NCBI GenBank assembly: GCA_008694505.1
Contig: VZDJ01000034.1
Coordinates: forward strand, 6,534,354-6,598,353
Source of the DNA: Cyanoderma ruficeps
Lineage: Eukaryota; Chordata; Aves; Passeriformes; Timaliidae
DNA: 64,000 nucleotides
Direction: 5' to 3'
Shown piece by piece: positions 50,680-64,000 of this stretch. The translations under genes were made by a program, and so were the position numbers. Below the pieces are notes generated by a model. It was not told where the DNA came from. It ran no database searches and worked only from the letters and a program-made list of their open reading frames with translations. Numbering within the stretch: the stretch's first letter is position 1; each line of letters starts with the position of its first letter.

Positions 50680-53600
50680 CCTGATGCCTTCCTTTCTGAG
50701 CCTGCTCTGTTCTGAGCCTTGGGGAAGGAAGCCCTCCTTGTGTATTTGCCTTTGGGAGTGGATGGATTTATTGCGCGTGCTCTGCTGTGTTTGTCTGGAT
50801 GTTGAACTCTTGTTTATCTCCCTTCCACCCCCTTCAGCCTGCTGAGTTCTGGGAACAGCAATCACTAAAAACCAGGCTTGTGTTGTGTTCAGGCTTCAGT
50901 CAGTGACCCGGAGGGGCAGGCAGAGACGGAGAGGATGGATCAGGAATGCTTCAGGCTCTTGGAGGGAGACATAACATCACTGCTCTGTGGGAAGGGAGGC
51001 AGTGGGAGGAGGTGGCTCCAGACAGTGTCTGCCCTGGTGAGCAAGAGGAGCTGGCAGTGCTCTTTCCCTCTAAACGACTGATCCACAATTACTGCTAATG
51101 CAAACAGCATGTTACAGGAAGTAGCTCTTTCCATCATCAGAGCACAAAGGTGTTGGAAACAAAATAATGGGGCACATTACAGGATTTTAGAATAGTGAGG
51201 AGTCTGTTTGGATGGTTCTCTGTAACAGGACAAGAATACTTAGGGGGCATGACACTACAGTACATGCAGGCACCATTTTCACAGACGCCAAAGTCTTCTA
51301 GTTCTCAGCAGCAGATTTTAATCCAGTGCATGCTTGTGGTGACCAAAACCTACTCCATGCCTTTCTCATACGCATGGATTGCTTTATATCCTGCCCATCC
51401 TGGAATATCCATAAGGTAAAAAGTCACACTTAAGAAATAATTAAAATTTCTTTTAAACATTTGTGGATCCACACAAGGGTTTCACACTGCCCATGGAATT
51501 CAACTGGGACAGCAAAAAAATTCCCCTGCATGCAGATGGCTTCCTTCCAACTCAGCATTTAGGTTTCCCACAAAACTCCTATTCTAGCACACATGGAGAT
51601 AGGCCTAATATACAGAGGGTAAAAACCCAGATATATTAAAGCTGAGCCTAGGTCCATCTCTTCCCTGATAAAAATGGACAGAATTGGAAAACTGATCTGC
51701 AGCAGGGAACAGACTGTTGGATTGCACATGCAGGAAATTTATCCTGAGATATCCTGTAATCAATTGGACACCTTTTCAACAGCCAAAAATCATTACCTCA
51801 GGCAGTGAAGCTGGTGCTGGCAGGAAAGCAGGAGTTATTATATGAACAAAACTAAAGCCAACAAATCATTCAGCAGACTGCAAACAGAAAACACCATTTA
51901 CTAAAAGTGAAGGGAAAGTATTAGCAATAAAACTGTGTAGCAGCAATAGCTACAGGCACAGATAATGGACAAGAACCAAGAGGGCACTGACTTTTCCCAT
52001 GTCCCACTAGCTGCTAAAATGGTCCTATCCACAAGATAGATGTGGACTTTATACTATCTGGAAATGAGGGAAGAGACAGAAAATTTTGGAAAAAAAAAAT
52101 CAATCCATGCCTGACTGAGCTGCTGCCTGATTCCCATAGACATAAATACTTCCAGAAGCATCCCACTTCAGGCTTCCTGCTCAGATCACAGAGGAATAGA
52201 AAGTCAATTCTGATCTTAGGTCTGAAAAGTTTCTTACAGCCCAGAATTTGCTGAGTACCCTGAGGCTGATAGTTGCTGCCGAACACTGAAACACGACAGC
52301 TGACTTAATAAACTGTTATGCTGGAGCGTGAGAAACTGAACACTTGGTGCACACATTGGCGCTCCTCTGGCACGGTCTCTGGAGAAGCACCTGAGGTAAA
52401 CAAGGCTAAAAGCACTGTCCCTGTTTCTTTGTCCAGAATCCTTTCACCTCCAAAATGCTTCTGGGAATTAGCTCACCAGGTGCATAAGCATTTTGGGAAC
52501 ACTGACAGCTAACCATGCCCCACAGATGCTCTCCCTGCCCACAATTTCCCTTCAGCACAGGACTAAGCGAGCACAAAGGGTGAGTGGACTTTATCCATGT
52601 CACGGCAGCTTCCAGTGCCGAGTTACCGATCCACTTTAGGAAGTTTGGGTGTTTGCCTGAAATGACAGATGCCTCCTGAGAAATTTGCCCAGCTGTCTTC
52701 TTGTGCTCCTATCTTCTTCCATGTTGAGAGCTGACTGAGGTAGCCTCATTCTCAACAGAAATACCAAGCTAAGGTTTAGAGAAAGGACTTGCCTTGAAAA
52801 AAAACCCAGCTTCTGTGGAATGGAGTAATACGGAATGACACAGAGATACTGCAGACACCTCATCTGAGCCCATACTTTCTCTTAGACCCTGTCCAGTCTC
52901 TCAAAATATGCTTTTACTACTTTACACTGAGGACTGTCAAGGAAAGGTTTCAAATCACTCCTGTGGAAACAGTGAGTGCAGACAGCCAAGTCAGACACAT
53001 GAATAAAACAGCCAGAGCAGAGCTGCTCAGCCAGCACAGTGACTCCGGCTGGTACCACTAAGATCCAGAGACCTGTCCTCCGTTTTTCCTGCAAACCTAG
53101 ACAGTAGCAGAAACTAACTGAAAAAACGAGAAGGCTGGGAAGCAGCTGTGCAGGGCTGTCACCAAAGTGCTGTGAGATTCAGGCTAAGTCACAAGGTAGC
53201 TCTTCAGCTCAGATTTCTCTCTGATCTCAAATTTTGAAACTGCAAAAATGTTACCTGAGGTAGGTTCTGCCAAAGCAGTGTTCCTACTGGAAGAGTTTAG
53301 GCTGTGACAGACTCTGAGATTGCCTAAAAATGAAATCAATATAGCCCCATTATTCATTTTATCAAAAAAGTCCCAGACAGCTCTATTCTCAAATGGACCA
53401 TGTAAAACCACAGTGCCTCTGAAAATCAACTTGTGCAAGGTACAAAACCACCTCTGGGCCTTTGAAAGGCAGCTTCTGCATTCTGACAGCAATGCTATGA
53501 AAAGCACTGCAAAAACTGATTGGTGTTTCAGTTATGGTGAATAGGAGAGTGAGCACCTGGACGTGCCTCCAGATCCGAAACACAGGTACAGCGCGAAAAC

Positions 53601-54969
53601 AAGAGGCTGGTTAATGAATGAAGATAAATCATGCACAGTGCAGTCATCTAACAGAGCAGAGCTGTCGCTGCGTCAACCTGGAGAGCAAACGAGCGCAATA
53701 ACTGTTTGCTGGGATCCCTGAACATGTTGCTCCCCACTGCCCCTTCTTTTCCAAATGCCAGCTGCCTCTGCAGAGCCCTAAGACATTGCTCGTATGCTTG
53801 CTCTTCCGTGGCCAAATCCCATCCTCCCGCACTGAGGGGTTCAGAGGACTGGGGGAAGGAAATAAAGCAGAGGAAAAGATGTTCTGTTTCCTCATTACAA
53901 ATCAAATAGCGTGACTGACATCAATGGCAAGCACACAGATGGTGCAAGCAGAGCTTACAGTGGGGCAGGGGGAAGAGTCTGGTTGCTGTGAAACAGGAAA
54001 AAAATAATCTTCCCAGGGGAAAAATAGCAGGCAGAGAAAATTACTGCAGTGGAGGAAGAAATTTTGTTCACTCAGGACAGGCCTTCCTCCTTCCCATGCT
54101 ATCTACTGCTACCTCATTGCTGTATATTCTGTCTGCAAAGACAGACTCCAATTGCTACAGAGGGCTATGGGGCATTTCTCCAGCAGCAAAAACCCACTGG
54201 CCTTGCCATCTCCACCCTGCACATGGTGACTTTCAAAGGACAGCCAATGCAATTCTGCAGCATCATCCTTGTCTGAAAGCACTTGGATTTGAGCTTAGAT
54301 TGTCAAGGAAGATCTACAATGACTCTGAGGTAAAGGCACTGATTGACAGTTTTACTCCTCTGACATGAACAGAGCTTTCAAAAGCAAAGAAGACCATCAT
54401 CTGTGTGGGACTGGTCTCAGGCTGGAAACGTGAACTCTCCAGGAGCACCACAGAGCTCAGAATGCGAAGCACACACTATTTATACATCACGTATATGTAC
54501 ATACTGAAAATGATAATGTGTAATTACATGCATAGGTTCTGTTCAACTGCAGAAATGCAGAATCCATCACATAATTTTCACCTATGCCAGCCCATCTCAA
54601 CCACTGCATGGATGGGTGTCTGTGTATTTATGCACGTGACTATACAAATTCCAGGTGCTGTCAGCTGACAGCACAAGGTCTGCCTTTGGAAGTCAGAACT
54701 TGGCGGCTGTCTCTATTTCCATCTACATTTCATTCATTCCTTCTTGCATGACTGCTCTTCCTGTGCATGTATATGTACTGATTAACTCTGTGAAGAACTG
54801 AATTCACCTCCCAAATGTCTAACATGCTGAGACTGGAGGAGAGAGTGAGTTCCTGAGGCTCCCTCTCTGCTCAGGAGTAGGGAGAAGATGACAAACATGA
54901 TGAAGAGTAGGCCTGAACAGCATCAGGACTGGCAAACTCATTAAACCAACTCACAACAGCTTCCTTGTC

Positions 54970-54987
54970 CATATATATATATATATA
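54970..54987 (+). repeat. AT dinucleotide repeat
   Basis: About eight to nine AT units (CATATATATATATATATAC). Confidence 0.9.
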
Positions 54988-57900
54988 CAAATGCATTTTC
55001 TTCTCTCCCCTGTTCAATTCAAAAACATTCTTCCCCATTTCTCTTCCCCTGCAATTGTCCAAAACCTCAATTTTTTGTAACAAAAAGGCTATTACCCACT
55101 AATCTGGACAAGCAGTAAAGCCAGTCCAAAACATTTCCAAAAGCAGTGCTACTGCTAAAACATTAAAGACTTAGTATGATAGACTGAAATGGACAGATCA
55201 TCTGTCCAGCCACATCCCTCACTGAATACACAGCATCTCATTTCTGCCTTGGAGAAAATAAAATGAAGGCGTGTTAGAGCCAACAGTCGCATCAATCAGA
55301 ACCTGTATATTGAAATGCCAGTAGCACTCCATTGTAAAAAACAATCCTGAAAAGCAACCAGCTGTGCTAAGTTTTGCTGACCACTTCAATGAAATAAAAT
55401 GCCTTTTCTAACTATTTCAAATCGCTCCTCCTTCAAAGGAATCTGGGCTCGCTGACTGTTTTCTCTTCTGAGGAGAAATTGGAGAAACCTCCTAGGTGCT
55501 AGGTACCTTATAGATGCAGTCTAGAAATCCCTACTACACTAGGTATCTTCTACGTGTCTTATAGATGTTACAAAGACTAGCCTTATTTATCTTAATTTTA
55601 AGGCAGGAATGTCAGATCTATTCCTGCCCAAAAGAACTGGAAGCACCCAAACCAAATGCTGTCTTTCAGTCTAGATGTAAGCTCATTTTTGCCAAAAATT
55701 CCACCCTAAAGCTCTTGTTTCTTGCCCCAGAGAGAAAAAAGAACCTCAAGCCCAACAACAAGCCCATCAAAATGCAGGGCAAGACTTCTGTGCTGCATGG
55801 ACATCTTACTCCTCAGTTTCTGCTTCTCTCACAGAAATCTTTGCAAAGCCATGCAAAATACCCTCTGATCCTGTGTTCTGTTGTTTTGGGTGATGTCAAA
55901 CTCAAACAAATTTGAGTTTTGCTGGATTACTGTTGTTTCACGGAGAAATTTAACTCTATCTTAATTGTGTGGGACACTTATCTAGTTTCCTTCTCCTCAT
56001 TTTTTAGGATTGTGAAATTACAATGCTGAAGTATCACCAGAAGTCATGACTAAAGCTTGAACAATAGAGGGAATATGCAAAAAGAAAATAGCAGGTTTTA
56101 AAGAGAGTTTTCATCAAAATACCATTAAACAGAAGTATCACAAAGGAGTATGAGCTGCTGCCAACACAGCACTATATTCTGACTCAGAAAAATCTGCATT
56201 TCAGAGATAGGCAAAGCTATTACCTGGCTGCACAAAAACAAATGTTCAGGTGTGGACACTCAAGTGCTCCCCGGATTAAGAAGTTACCTGATTGCTGCAC
56301 ACGGGCAATTACAAATGTGAGTCTTTCCTACCTGTTGGACATACTGCCATACCTGCTTTTACTTACTAAAAGCTGGCCCAAAGTTGAGTCTCAAAGCCGT
56401 ATGCAGAAAAAACCTACTAGGAAGTGCTGACATGCCCTGGGGCTGCTGGCAAGCAAGGGGAGACTTGACAGAGGCTACAGCCCTCTAATTTAAAATTAGG
56501 CACAGAGGCTACTAAAAAAAAAAAAGCGCCTCAGCTATAATAATGTCAGTGATTTCCAGCAGCCACCAGTCACTCTGCTCCAGCACATCTCGGGTCCACT
56601 GGAAAGGCAAACAAAACGATTCAGCTATATGATGAGTAAACTATGTACAAGGACATGGAATCTAACGCAATTTCAACCTGCTTGCCAAGGCACACACTCA
56701 GGTGAGCTCTGAGCCCCCTTAGCTAAAAAAACCAGAAGAAACTCTTTGAGGTCAAAGTGAAAGTATTTCAGGTGCACCCGTGTGGGGCAGACAAAAGGGA
56801 AATAGCCTTGCTATGGCACATGTCTATCTGACGCAGTAAGAGCAATGCAGACTCACCCAGCGGCCAGCACATTAAAAGATCATTGCACACAATGTAAATG
56901 TTTGGCTGGAATCCCCTGAACCCCAGTAAAGAATCTCAGAGGAAGGGAAGATACTCTGTTTGATGTATGTTAGGGAACTCAGGAAGGAGGGAACTGAGCT
57001 AGAGTGTTAGCAGGGCTGGAGGAACTGCTCATGCTGAAGTCAGATTACTCCAACTTGTCTGTTAGCCTCTGCCTAGCAGTGCTGTAATGATGCAAAATTA
57101 GAGCCGACAGATCAGTGCTGAGAATTTGTCTCATCAAAGTTACTGCATGTGGATGGGTGATTATTCTTTCAATTTTGGTCTGTGATGCCTGTTAACATAC
57201 ATTAGGCTTTTCCATTTGGTGCTTTTTAGCCTGATGGCTAGGGCAGCTGCCTGGGCCTCTGTCCCCAGCTACCTGCTCAGACCCTGGCTAATGAAAATGG
57301 ATGATGGCCCCAGCTCAGTAATGGGACACAGATGGACTTTTCACTTTGAAACATATTTTCATTTAAGAAAGTCTCCACAGACAGTGAAATTTTATTCTTG
57401 TATCATTGTAATATTCCCCCCTAACACATTGCAATCTTCAGAGAGGCAAGGAATTCACAAGTTGCAAATTTTCAGTTTAACTTGATCTGCAAGGCTACAG
57501 AACAATGTCCTGTTCTAGTGCTGCTGCTCTGCTGATGGCCTTGACGTGTTCTCTCCCTTTGCCCTTCTCCCAGCTCACCTCTTCTACTCATTCTGGGAGA
57601 CTTTCAGCATGAGAAGCTGCATTTTTTGGGGCAGCTTAAAAGAAGGTCTGACAGGCTGCTGAATTAGTCTCAGCAGGACTGTACTGCCCCCTGCAAAACA
57701 GATAGTAATGTTAAATGAAACAACAGCTTTACTCTTACGAGAGACACAGGAAAAGAAGCCTCCACAGCCGCACATGAGAACACACAACTGAGGGCACTGC
57801 GCAACAGGCATCAAAATCAGGGGTCGTTTTCCCAGGACTCCTCATTCTCCAATTTATTCTTCTTGTTAGTAATATCTCTATTCCAAGAACAAACCGGCAC

Positions 57901-58442
57901 AAGTAGAGTCCAAATTGCAGAGAAGAGTCAAATGCCTCCACAGAACTTGCAGGAAACAAAGCCCATGGAAGCCATGGGTGTCTTAGGGCAAGTGCCCTGT
58001 GTCTGTTGTCAGTGTGACAGCCCTGTAGTGTTTTGCAAACAGCATTTCACACACCTCCTAAGCTAACTTGCTCTTTGTGGGCAGCCTGGGACATCTCACA
58101 CCCCATTCCATATAGACTGGACATGACTCAGGTGTGGCCTGCCTGGCCACAGTGATCTGGGAAGTCACACAGAAAGAGCTCCCCATTAATGACTGCTCAG
58201 GTGGCCCATTTGTTCTGTGGAACACACTCTAAGAGATGGAGCTCCTTTGAGCTGTGTCTGTACTCTGCACTGAGAGGTTCTCAACACTCATGAGGCTGCC
58301 TCCGACTTTCTAAGTGCTCCTTTATATTTATGGTTTCTGTCCTTGTGCTAAGTATTTTCAAATAATTTGGAAATAATCCCCTTCAGTGTCACTTAAATTC
58401 CTAATCCACTAATGTCACTAATCCACTTAATTGTTACTTCAC

Positions 58443-58464
58443 TGTCACTGCTAGAGCAGTGACA
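58443..58464. repeat. Perfect 22-bp inverted repeat
   Basis: TGTCACTGCT, then AG, then AGCAGTGACA: ten paired bases with a two-base centre. Neighbouring GTCACTAATCCACT-like repeats add local redundancy. No function is known. Confidence 0.8.
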
Positions 58465-61400
58465 ATGACATCTCATTTACCAGGCAGTCCATCTTTCCAG
58501 ACAGGTGAAGACTAGTTAAATGTTCCTGAGGGACAGGGCAAGCCTCTGTATGTGCTAGTGTGAAAACAGGATGAGACTCAGGAAAATGATTCTCCTTGAA
58601 TCTCTCAGCCTTCATTTACAATTTCTCTTTTTGGTGCCAGCTCTGGTTTATTGGCTGTCACTCAGAGGCTGGGAAACAGAACTGACCAGCTCTTTGAACA
58701 GAGCTTCCAGAACAGAAACATATTAACCTATCTCTGTGCCTGTGCAGATTCTGCAGCCGATACGGGAGCTGAACACGATGGGCTGCTCTTTAGACATCAA
58801 TTACACCCAGTGCATTGCTTGGGGCTGTGACTGGTCAGAGGCGGATGCACACAGAAGTAGGTGAAGATTCCCCAGGTGCAGAATTTGGGCACGGCCGTAT
58901 CTTGTGCCCCAGGAGAGAGACTTCCTGGATTGTGGTCCCTACCCTCCTGCTTGCTTCCTGAAGGATCTTGATACATGGGCTGGCACTTTGGCAAAGGTGG
59001 ATCATCTCACAAAAACTCCTTCATGAAAACTGCTAGAAAAATAGAAATGGAAGCAATTACTTATCTGAAAAGAAGAATATGGAGATAGAAACATGCACTG
59101 CCACTTTCTCCTTGCAGCAATAATACTCAGTAACTTTCTATCTTATACCAAGCCACAGCAATAACATAGGACCGAAAAACTGCAAACCTGCCTCTGACCA
59201 AATGGTTAAAGGGAGGTAGGACATTCCCTTCCCTCACTCCATGGGGGAGTATGTACCTTCATGCACAGCACCTGGGTCACACACTATTCAGACAGTTTTG
59301 AAATATAAATACAATACCATTTTTATTCTGGAATGGAGCAGAAGGTCACCAGTGCTGTTTCTTCTCAGTCATTCTGCTTCTAGCCCTCTCTGTCCCATGG
59401 AATGACAAGCTGCCTTCTAGCACTGTACAGGGTTCAGTTATCCTTTTGGAAGAACGATCATAAGGCACTTTCCAGCCTGCTGGCTCCCAGCAGTGGGTAA
59501 ATTCATCAGTTCACAGATGAGGACAAGCACTGTTTGCAAGCCAACATTTTAGAGCGCAAAGACTGCTGTTTGCTCTCCATGGCTCTGGGCTCCTAAAATG
59601 CAAACCCATGTCTTTTTCGGCAGCTGCAGCTCCCTGTCTGTACACCTGCACCTAAGCTTCTGGCAAGGAAGCCACCTCTCGCCACGGGACTGATTGGACT
59701 CTGACTAGATTAGCAGCACATGGCCAAGGACAAAGGCAGAGCTCTCAAGAAAGAAAATGCTTTCAAGGAGACATGTTCTGACCTATGAGTTTCACTCTGA
59801 GCAGGGGAGTCCCTGCACAGAGCCTTGTCCCAACTGGAAGGGTTAAAAGCCCCGTATAAAACATTATCATAGAAATATCCTCCCTTTCTCTATTAATTAA
59901 ACTGCTGCCCATGCTATGTCCACCAACTAATGCAGACCAGTATACCCAATGCTAGCTGGACAATCTTCTTTTATTCAAATATGTAAATGAAGTCACAGAG
60001 AAACCAAGCAGACCTGAGGACCAACGCTGACCAAATGTACTACGTGTCTAAAGTGATGGATTCTAAAGCCATCATCTGAGTGACCAAACATCTTCTGGAC
60101 AATTTTTAGAACGTACAAGCCAGGCTGGGAAGCTTTTCACAACCATGAGTCACTGGCTTCTTCCCCTCTTTCAAGAAGAGACTAAAATATACCAGCCAAG
60201 CACAGCCCAGGCAAAACATTTTTAAAAGCGAACTTTCCTAACTAGCGGTCTTACAATAGGAAGTAGGCCTGACCTCAAGCAAATTCAACAAGGTCTCAAC
60301 TGTAAAGATTGCTTGTAATTTATTTTTTTGTTTTACACTTAACACTACTTGCTTTAAAACAAGAGTCCTCCAGGTCCCCAAGGTACTGCTAGAAGAGAAA
60401 TTCCTCATTCCCAGCTGAATGCCCTGAGCCTAGGGAAACAGTATGCTCTCTCCTCTGTCACAGCTTATTCCCTTGTGCACTGTGGTCCTGGTAGACAACA
60501 ACCATCATCCAGCCCAGCCAACCACTCAGAACTAAGAAACTCTCTGGGGAGGTGGAAGACATGCATTTGAATTGTTGATATTTCCTTCACCTTCCAAATG
60601 CTTCCTCTGAGACTTTCTATGAGCCCTACATAATTTTCACAAGTGGGAAGTAGACATGCTGGAAGGTTTGAATCTAGATTCAAACAGCTCTCTTCAAAGC
60701 TTCTATCTTAAGGGACTGCAATACCGGCACTTTTTCATCTGGCACATCCCTCCCTTGGCTGCAAAATGAGATACAAGTCTAAAAGTAAGAGCTGCAGCTG
60801 CATCAGCTCCAAAGTTGCTGGAGTTAGCAGAGAGGAACACATGGATCAGACACAGCTGTTACAAGAAGGCTCACAGGCTCAGCACAGGCATTACTGCTGT
60901 CCCTTTGCGTGGGGTATGGCTGTTCCTCAGCAGTCTGAGATACAGGCTGACAGCTCCTACAGTCTCTGCTTGTATTCCCACTACATTAATTGATGACCAA
61001 GAACAACAGCAGAATTCACTCAAGAGCGGAGAGAAAATTCCTCTTTAGTGCAAACCCAGTTACCCTTTTCCCAGTTTGTATCTAACTGGTCATATGCCAT
61101 CAACCTTAAAAACAGATTTTCTTTTTAAGTAATTGGACTCACTGCTTTCCAAACACTCATTTAGTGTTTCTGAGCAGACGCAAATATACTAACAACATAA
61201 GACGAAAGACAGCCTGTGCAACCTTATGCTTCATTTTCCCTGCAGTACCAAGTTTAACCTCAATTTTCTGTAGCTGTAATTAATGCCAGAGGTACCTCAC
61301 GGGCCACATATCGCTTGAGAACGACAGCCACAGGACCACCAGATAGGCAGTACTGTTGTGTTCCCAGTAAATTTAACTCCACCGGCGGTGACCTGCAGGA

Positions 61401-62729
61401 TCTTTGTAAGTCTTGTCATATTGCAACTCTCTCCTTTGTCTGAAGCCAAAAACACACACAGCATATTAAAACAAGATCTTCACTATAAAAACTTGTACGA
61501 ACAAACCACCATGGAGGACACTAAATTTCAAATTAATACCTCCCTAGTTCCTCTGTCATATCTGTCCACATACGGACATATTTTAATCTCAGAGTAAATG
61601 AGATTTACTCCGTTCTCATAAGCTGTCTTGAACTACTGCACATTTGTCAAGGGCTAGGATATGCACCCACAGGTTACCCTTGGATATCAATATGCTGTGG
61701 ATTCACAGCCGAACTCATCCCCACGGTAATTTCTTCATTTGTCTGCAGTGTGATAAACTAGCTTCAGGTTAAAAACATTTTAAAAAAAGAAATAAATAAA
61801 GTGAATACCACTATTGGACCACGTATTGGATTAGGTCAGCACTGTGTGTGCTAGATGACTTTAAAAGTCTGCCTTCTGGCATAGTTTTTATTTTTCAATG
61901 TGTCTTTTTCACTTTTTAAAAAATCCAGAGATAACTTATGGGTATTTGCCCTTGTTCATATATAGACATATTATTCTGAGCAGAGACAAGACTCTAAAGT
62001 GCATCAGCTACTGCATTTAAAAAAGACATAGCAGGCTCTCACTCCCTTTTCACTTGACATTTGCCATTGTAAGTCTCACAGTTCTTCTGTGAAAATTCAC
62101 ATAGAAAATAAGCACTGGATCTGATTTATCCTGCCACGTTCACTAAATACTATCATCAGGCAGGAGCTTGCATTGCTTCAGTCTCAGCACATTGACTTAC
62201 CAGGGAAACGGCACAATCAGATCTAACTCAAACACTGATTTCAGAGCTGATAAAAGAAGCTGTCCCATGGTGCTGGCCCCCTGTCCACAGCAGGTGTGCT
62301 GGCAACTCAAACTTCCCCTTGGTGCTCAGCCAGTGCCTCAGTCTATGTTAGCAGGAACCATCTGTGGGGCAGAAAGAGCAGCTCAACTTCCCAATTTACT
62401 TCCAGCCTTGAGGGCAGTCAGACTCCTCTCTCCTGCGGGAAGCACTAGATAATCCAGCTCACAGCTTGCTGAAAAGGCAGGCTCTGTCTGGGGCAATCCC
62501 CACACCCGTGTACTCAGGAGTTTCTTGTTTTCACTACACAATTTCTTGAGCATTATGATCACAGACAAGATGTAATGGTGGATAATAAGGCAGTTCCTAT
62601 GAGAGCACTTCTAAGGTGTTTGCATCCTGGTTGGTCCCATCCTGCTACAGAGGTGTTAGTAATAATAATGGCCATAGTTAGCTGTTATACAGCACTCGTC
62701 TCTTTAAAATTTTTCTTAAGAAACGTGGG

Positions 62730-62850
62730 TGGCAAGAGCTTTCACCCCATTTTAAAGACAGTGAAACTGAGGTAATGATGAAATGCAAATGCCAGCAGCA
62801 ATGTGAGGCACAAATCCAGGCCCCCTGTGTCCTAGCTGGGTGCTTCAGGT
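62730..62850 (-). mobile_element. MIR-like ancient SINE fragment (reverse)
   Basis: CACCCCATTTTAAAGACAG and GTGAAACTGAGGTAATGATG, followed by GCACAAATCCAGGCCCCC, match the reverse complement of the MIR tail and core. It is diverged. Confidence 0.6.
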
Positions 62851-64000
62851 AACACAGCCGGGAAGCTCCATATCCCATTATCCATATCCTGAGTCGTGGA
62901 GCACCCCCAGCAAGGATCTGACTTTTCATTATGGAGTCAAAAATAAAACAAGCCACAGGGCTCTAATTCCTCCTGCAAGCCAGAAACACACGGCCAGAAA
63001 TTTCTGTGGCAAATGACACACTGAAAAATGCCGCCTAACACAGAGCAAAGCAGCAGGCAACCCATCGAGGTGCCAGAGCCATGGTGTCACTCGTTATTCA
63101 GAGAGCTGGACAGTGCAAAGCATTACCTCAGCTGCCACAAAACGGGCTGGCTTGCTGATTAACCCAAAATGCTGCTGTTGAGATGAGTGACCTCCTGGTC
63201 ACCAACCCCCAAAGGCAAAATGTAAAGACTAAAAACTAAGCCATTACAAATAGCTACCTTCATTTCTCCTCAGGACTGGGGACGGGCTCAGTGATACACA
63301 GTCAAAGCCTCCTATTTTGTGCAGCCATTCACAGCAATGTAATAGAGCTTTGAAATTCAACTTCTTAGTACTCAGAATTAAAGCAAATAGAGCAACTGAA
63401 TTTGGTACCATTTTGTTTTGGCAGTACAACAGACCAAGGACTCAACTTTCTTCAGAGGGAAACACCTGTGAACTTGAACATGTCTATTGTCCATATCTCT
63501 GTACTACCCGTCAGTTCTAAAAATAAGGTTCGAAAATCTCCTCAATAATCCAAAAGAAATAAAACTACATGCCCTGCTACTCTGCAGGCAGGAAACGGCA
63601 CCCAATAGCGTAGGTAAGAAAACTCAGGTGGGTTGGTTTGGGGTTTGTTCAAGGAAGTTGAAAAGACACCAAGAAACCATGAGTGAACCACAGCTGTTGA
63701 ACCCAGGATCACAGCCCATTTATATAATTGTTTTGGATGCAGCCCAAAAGCACCCTAGGAACTTCGCGGGAAATACCTGCTGGCAAACCAAAACTAGGTC
63801 AAGCTCTGGGCACATCTCCCTCTCCTCAGATGCTGCCCCTGCACCCCACATCTGCACAGCACTCACTCTCTGGACGCTTCACTAAGCCAGCGTGGAAAGG
63901 AGCACAGGGAGCTTCTCTCTCCCGTGTCCCGAATCAAGTCATGCTCTCCTCACTGTGGCATGGAGCCTTATCCTGACCAGGGGCTGACACTGCGGACCCT

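Larger units (their letters stand above)
50680..64000. other. Right flank: no recognised gene
   Basis: This is 13.3 kb upstream of MASP2. In mammals SRM and then EXOSC10 follow here on the same strand as MASP2, but I see no spermidine synthase or exosome-like exon. Open frames reach about 132 codons on both strands and look like chance. Local features are an AT dinucleotide repeat (54970-54987), a 22-bp perfect hairpin (58443-58464) and a MIR-like fragment (about 62730-62850). Confidence 0.5.

Noticed and set aside
53988..54368. 126-codon + strand frame in the right flank
   Set aside because: No domain or similarity recognised; typical of chance frames in this stretch.

Overview
This is vertebrate nuclear DNA with intron-rich genes, and it is most likely avian. 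It holds a CR1 LINE 3' end (about 33000-33352), a CpG-island promoter, several ancient MIR-like SINE fragments and the microsatellites expected of a bird genome. No species can be named from the sequence alone. There are three short N placeholders, each inside a homopolymer.

The one complete, certain gene is TARDBP (TDP-43) on the + strand. Its promoter and non-coding exon 1 lie in the CpG island near 33450-34200, and its five coding exons run from 34386 to 37707. They join into exactly 414 codons plus stop, the length of human TDP-43. The 3' UTR keeps the in-UTR splice donor used in TDP-43 autoregulation and has polyadenylation signals at 39109, 39649 and 40506.

Convergent to TARDBP, on the - strand, lies MASP2. 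Four exons with clean splice sites and compatible phases (50675-50679, 50171-50390, 48661-48838, 48296-48427) encode a signal peptide, a CUB1 domain and a calcium-binding EGF domain. A fifth exon (44488-44654) is a shortened first half of CUB2. I could not find the rest of CUB2, either CCP module or the single-exon serine protease domain between this exon and TARDBP, although no N gap lies there. The locus looks reduced to a MAp19/sMAP-like gene.

The left half (1-32.7 kb) lies where human CIROZ (C1orf127) sits, between CASZ1 and TARDBP and on the strand opposite TARDBP. On the - strand I see a signal-peptide exon (32633-32687) and a series of open segments with splice sites and chainable phases. 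The best are 2448-2628 and 215-396, then 24605-24710 and 30720-30886, with weaker ones at 16033-16185, 4310-4396 and 3400-3486. I read these as a candidate secreted-protein gene, possibly the CIROZ orthologue or its remains. Synteny, secretion and phase support this; I could not align it to a known protein. The long introns hold AT-rich stretches that resemble conserved non-coding elements.

The right flank (50.7-64 kb) shows no gene I recognise. SRM and EXOSC10, the next genes in mammals, are not visible.
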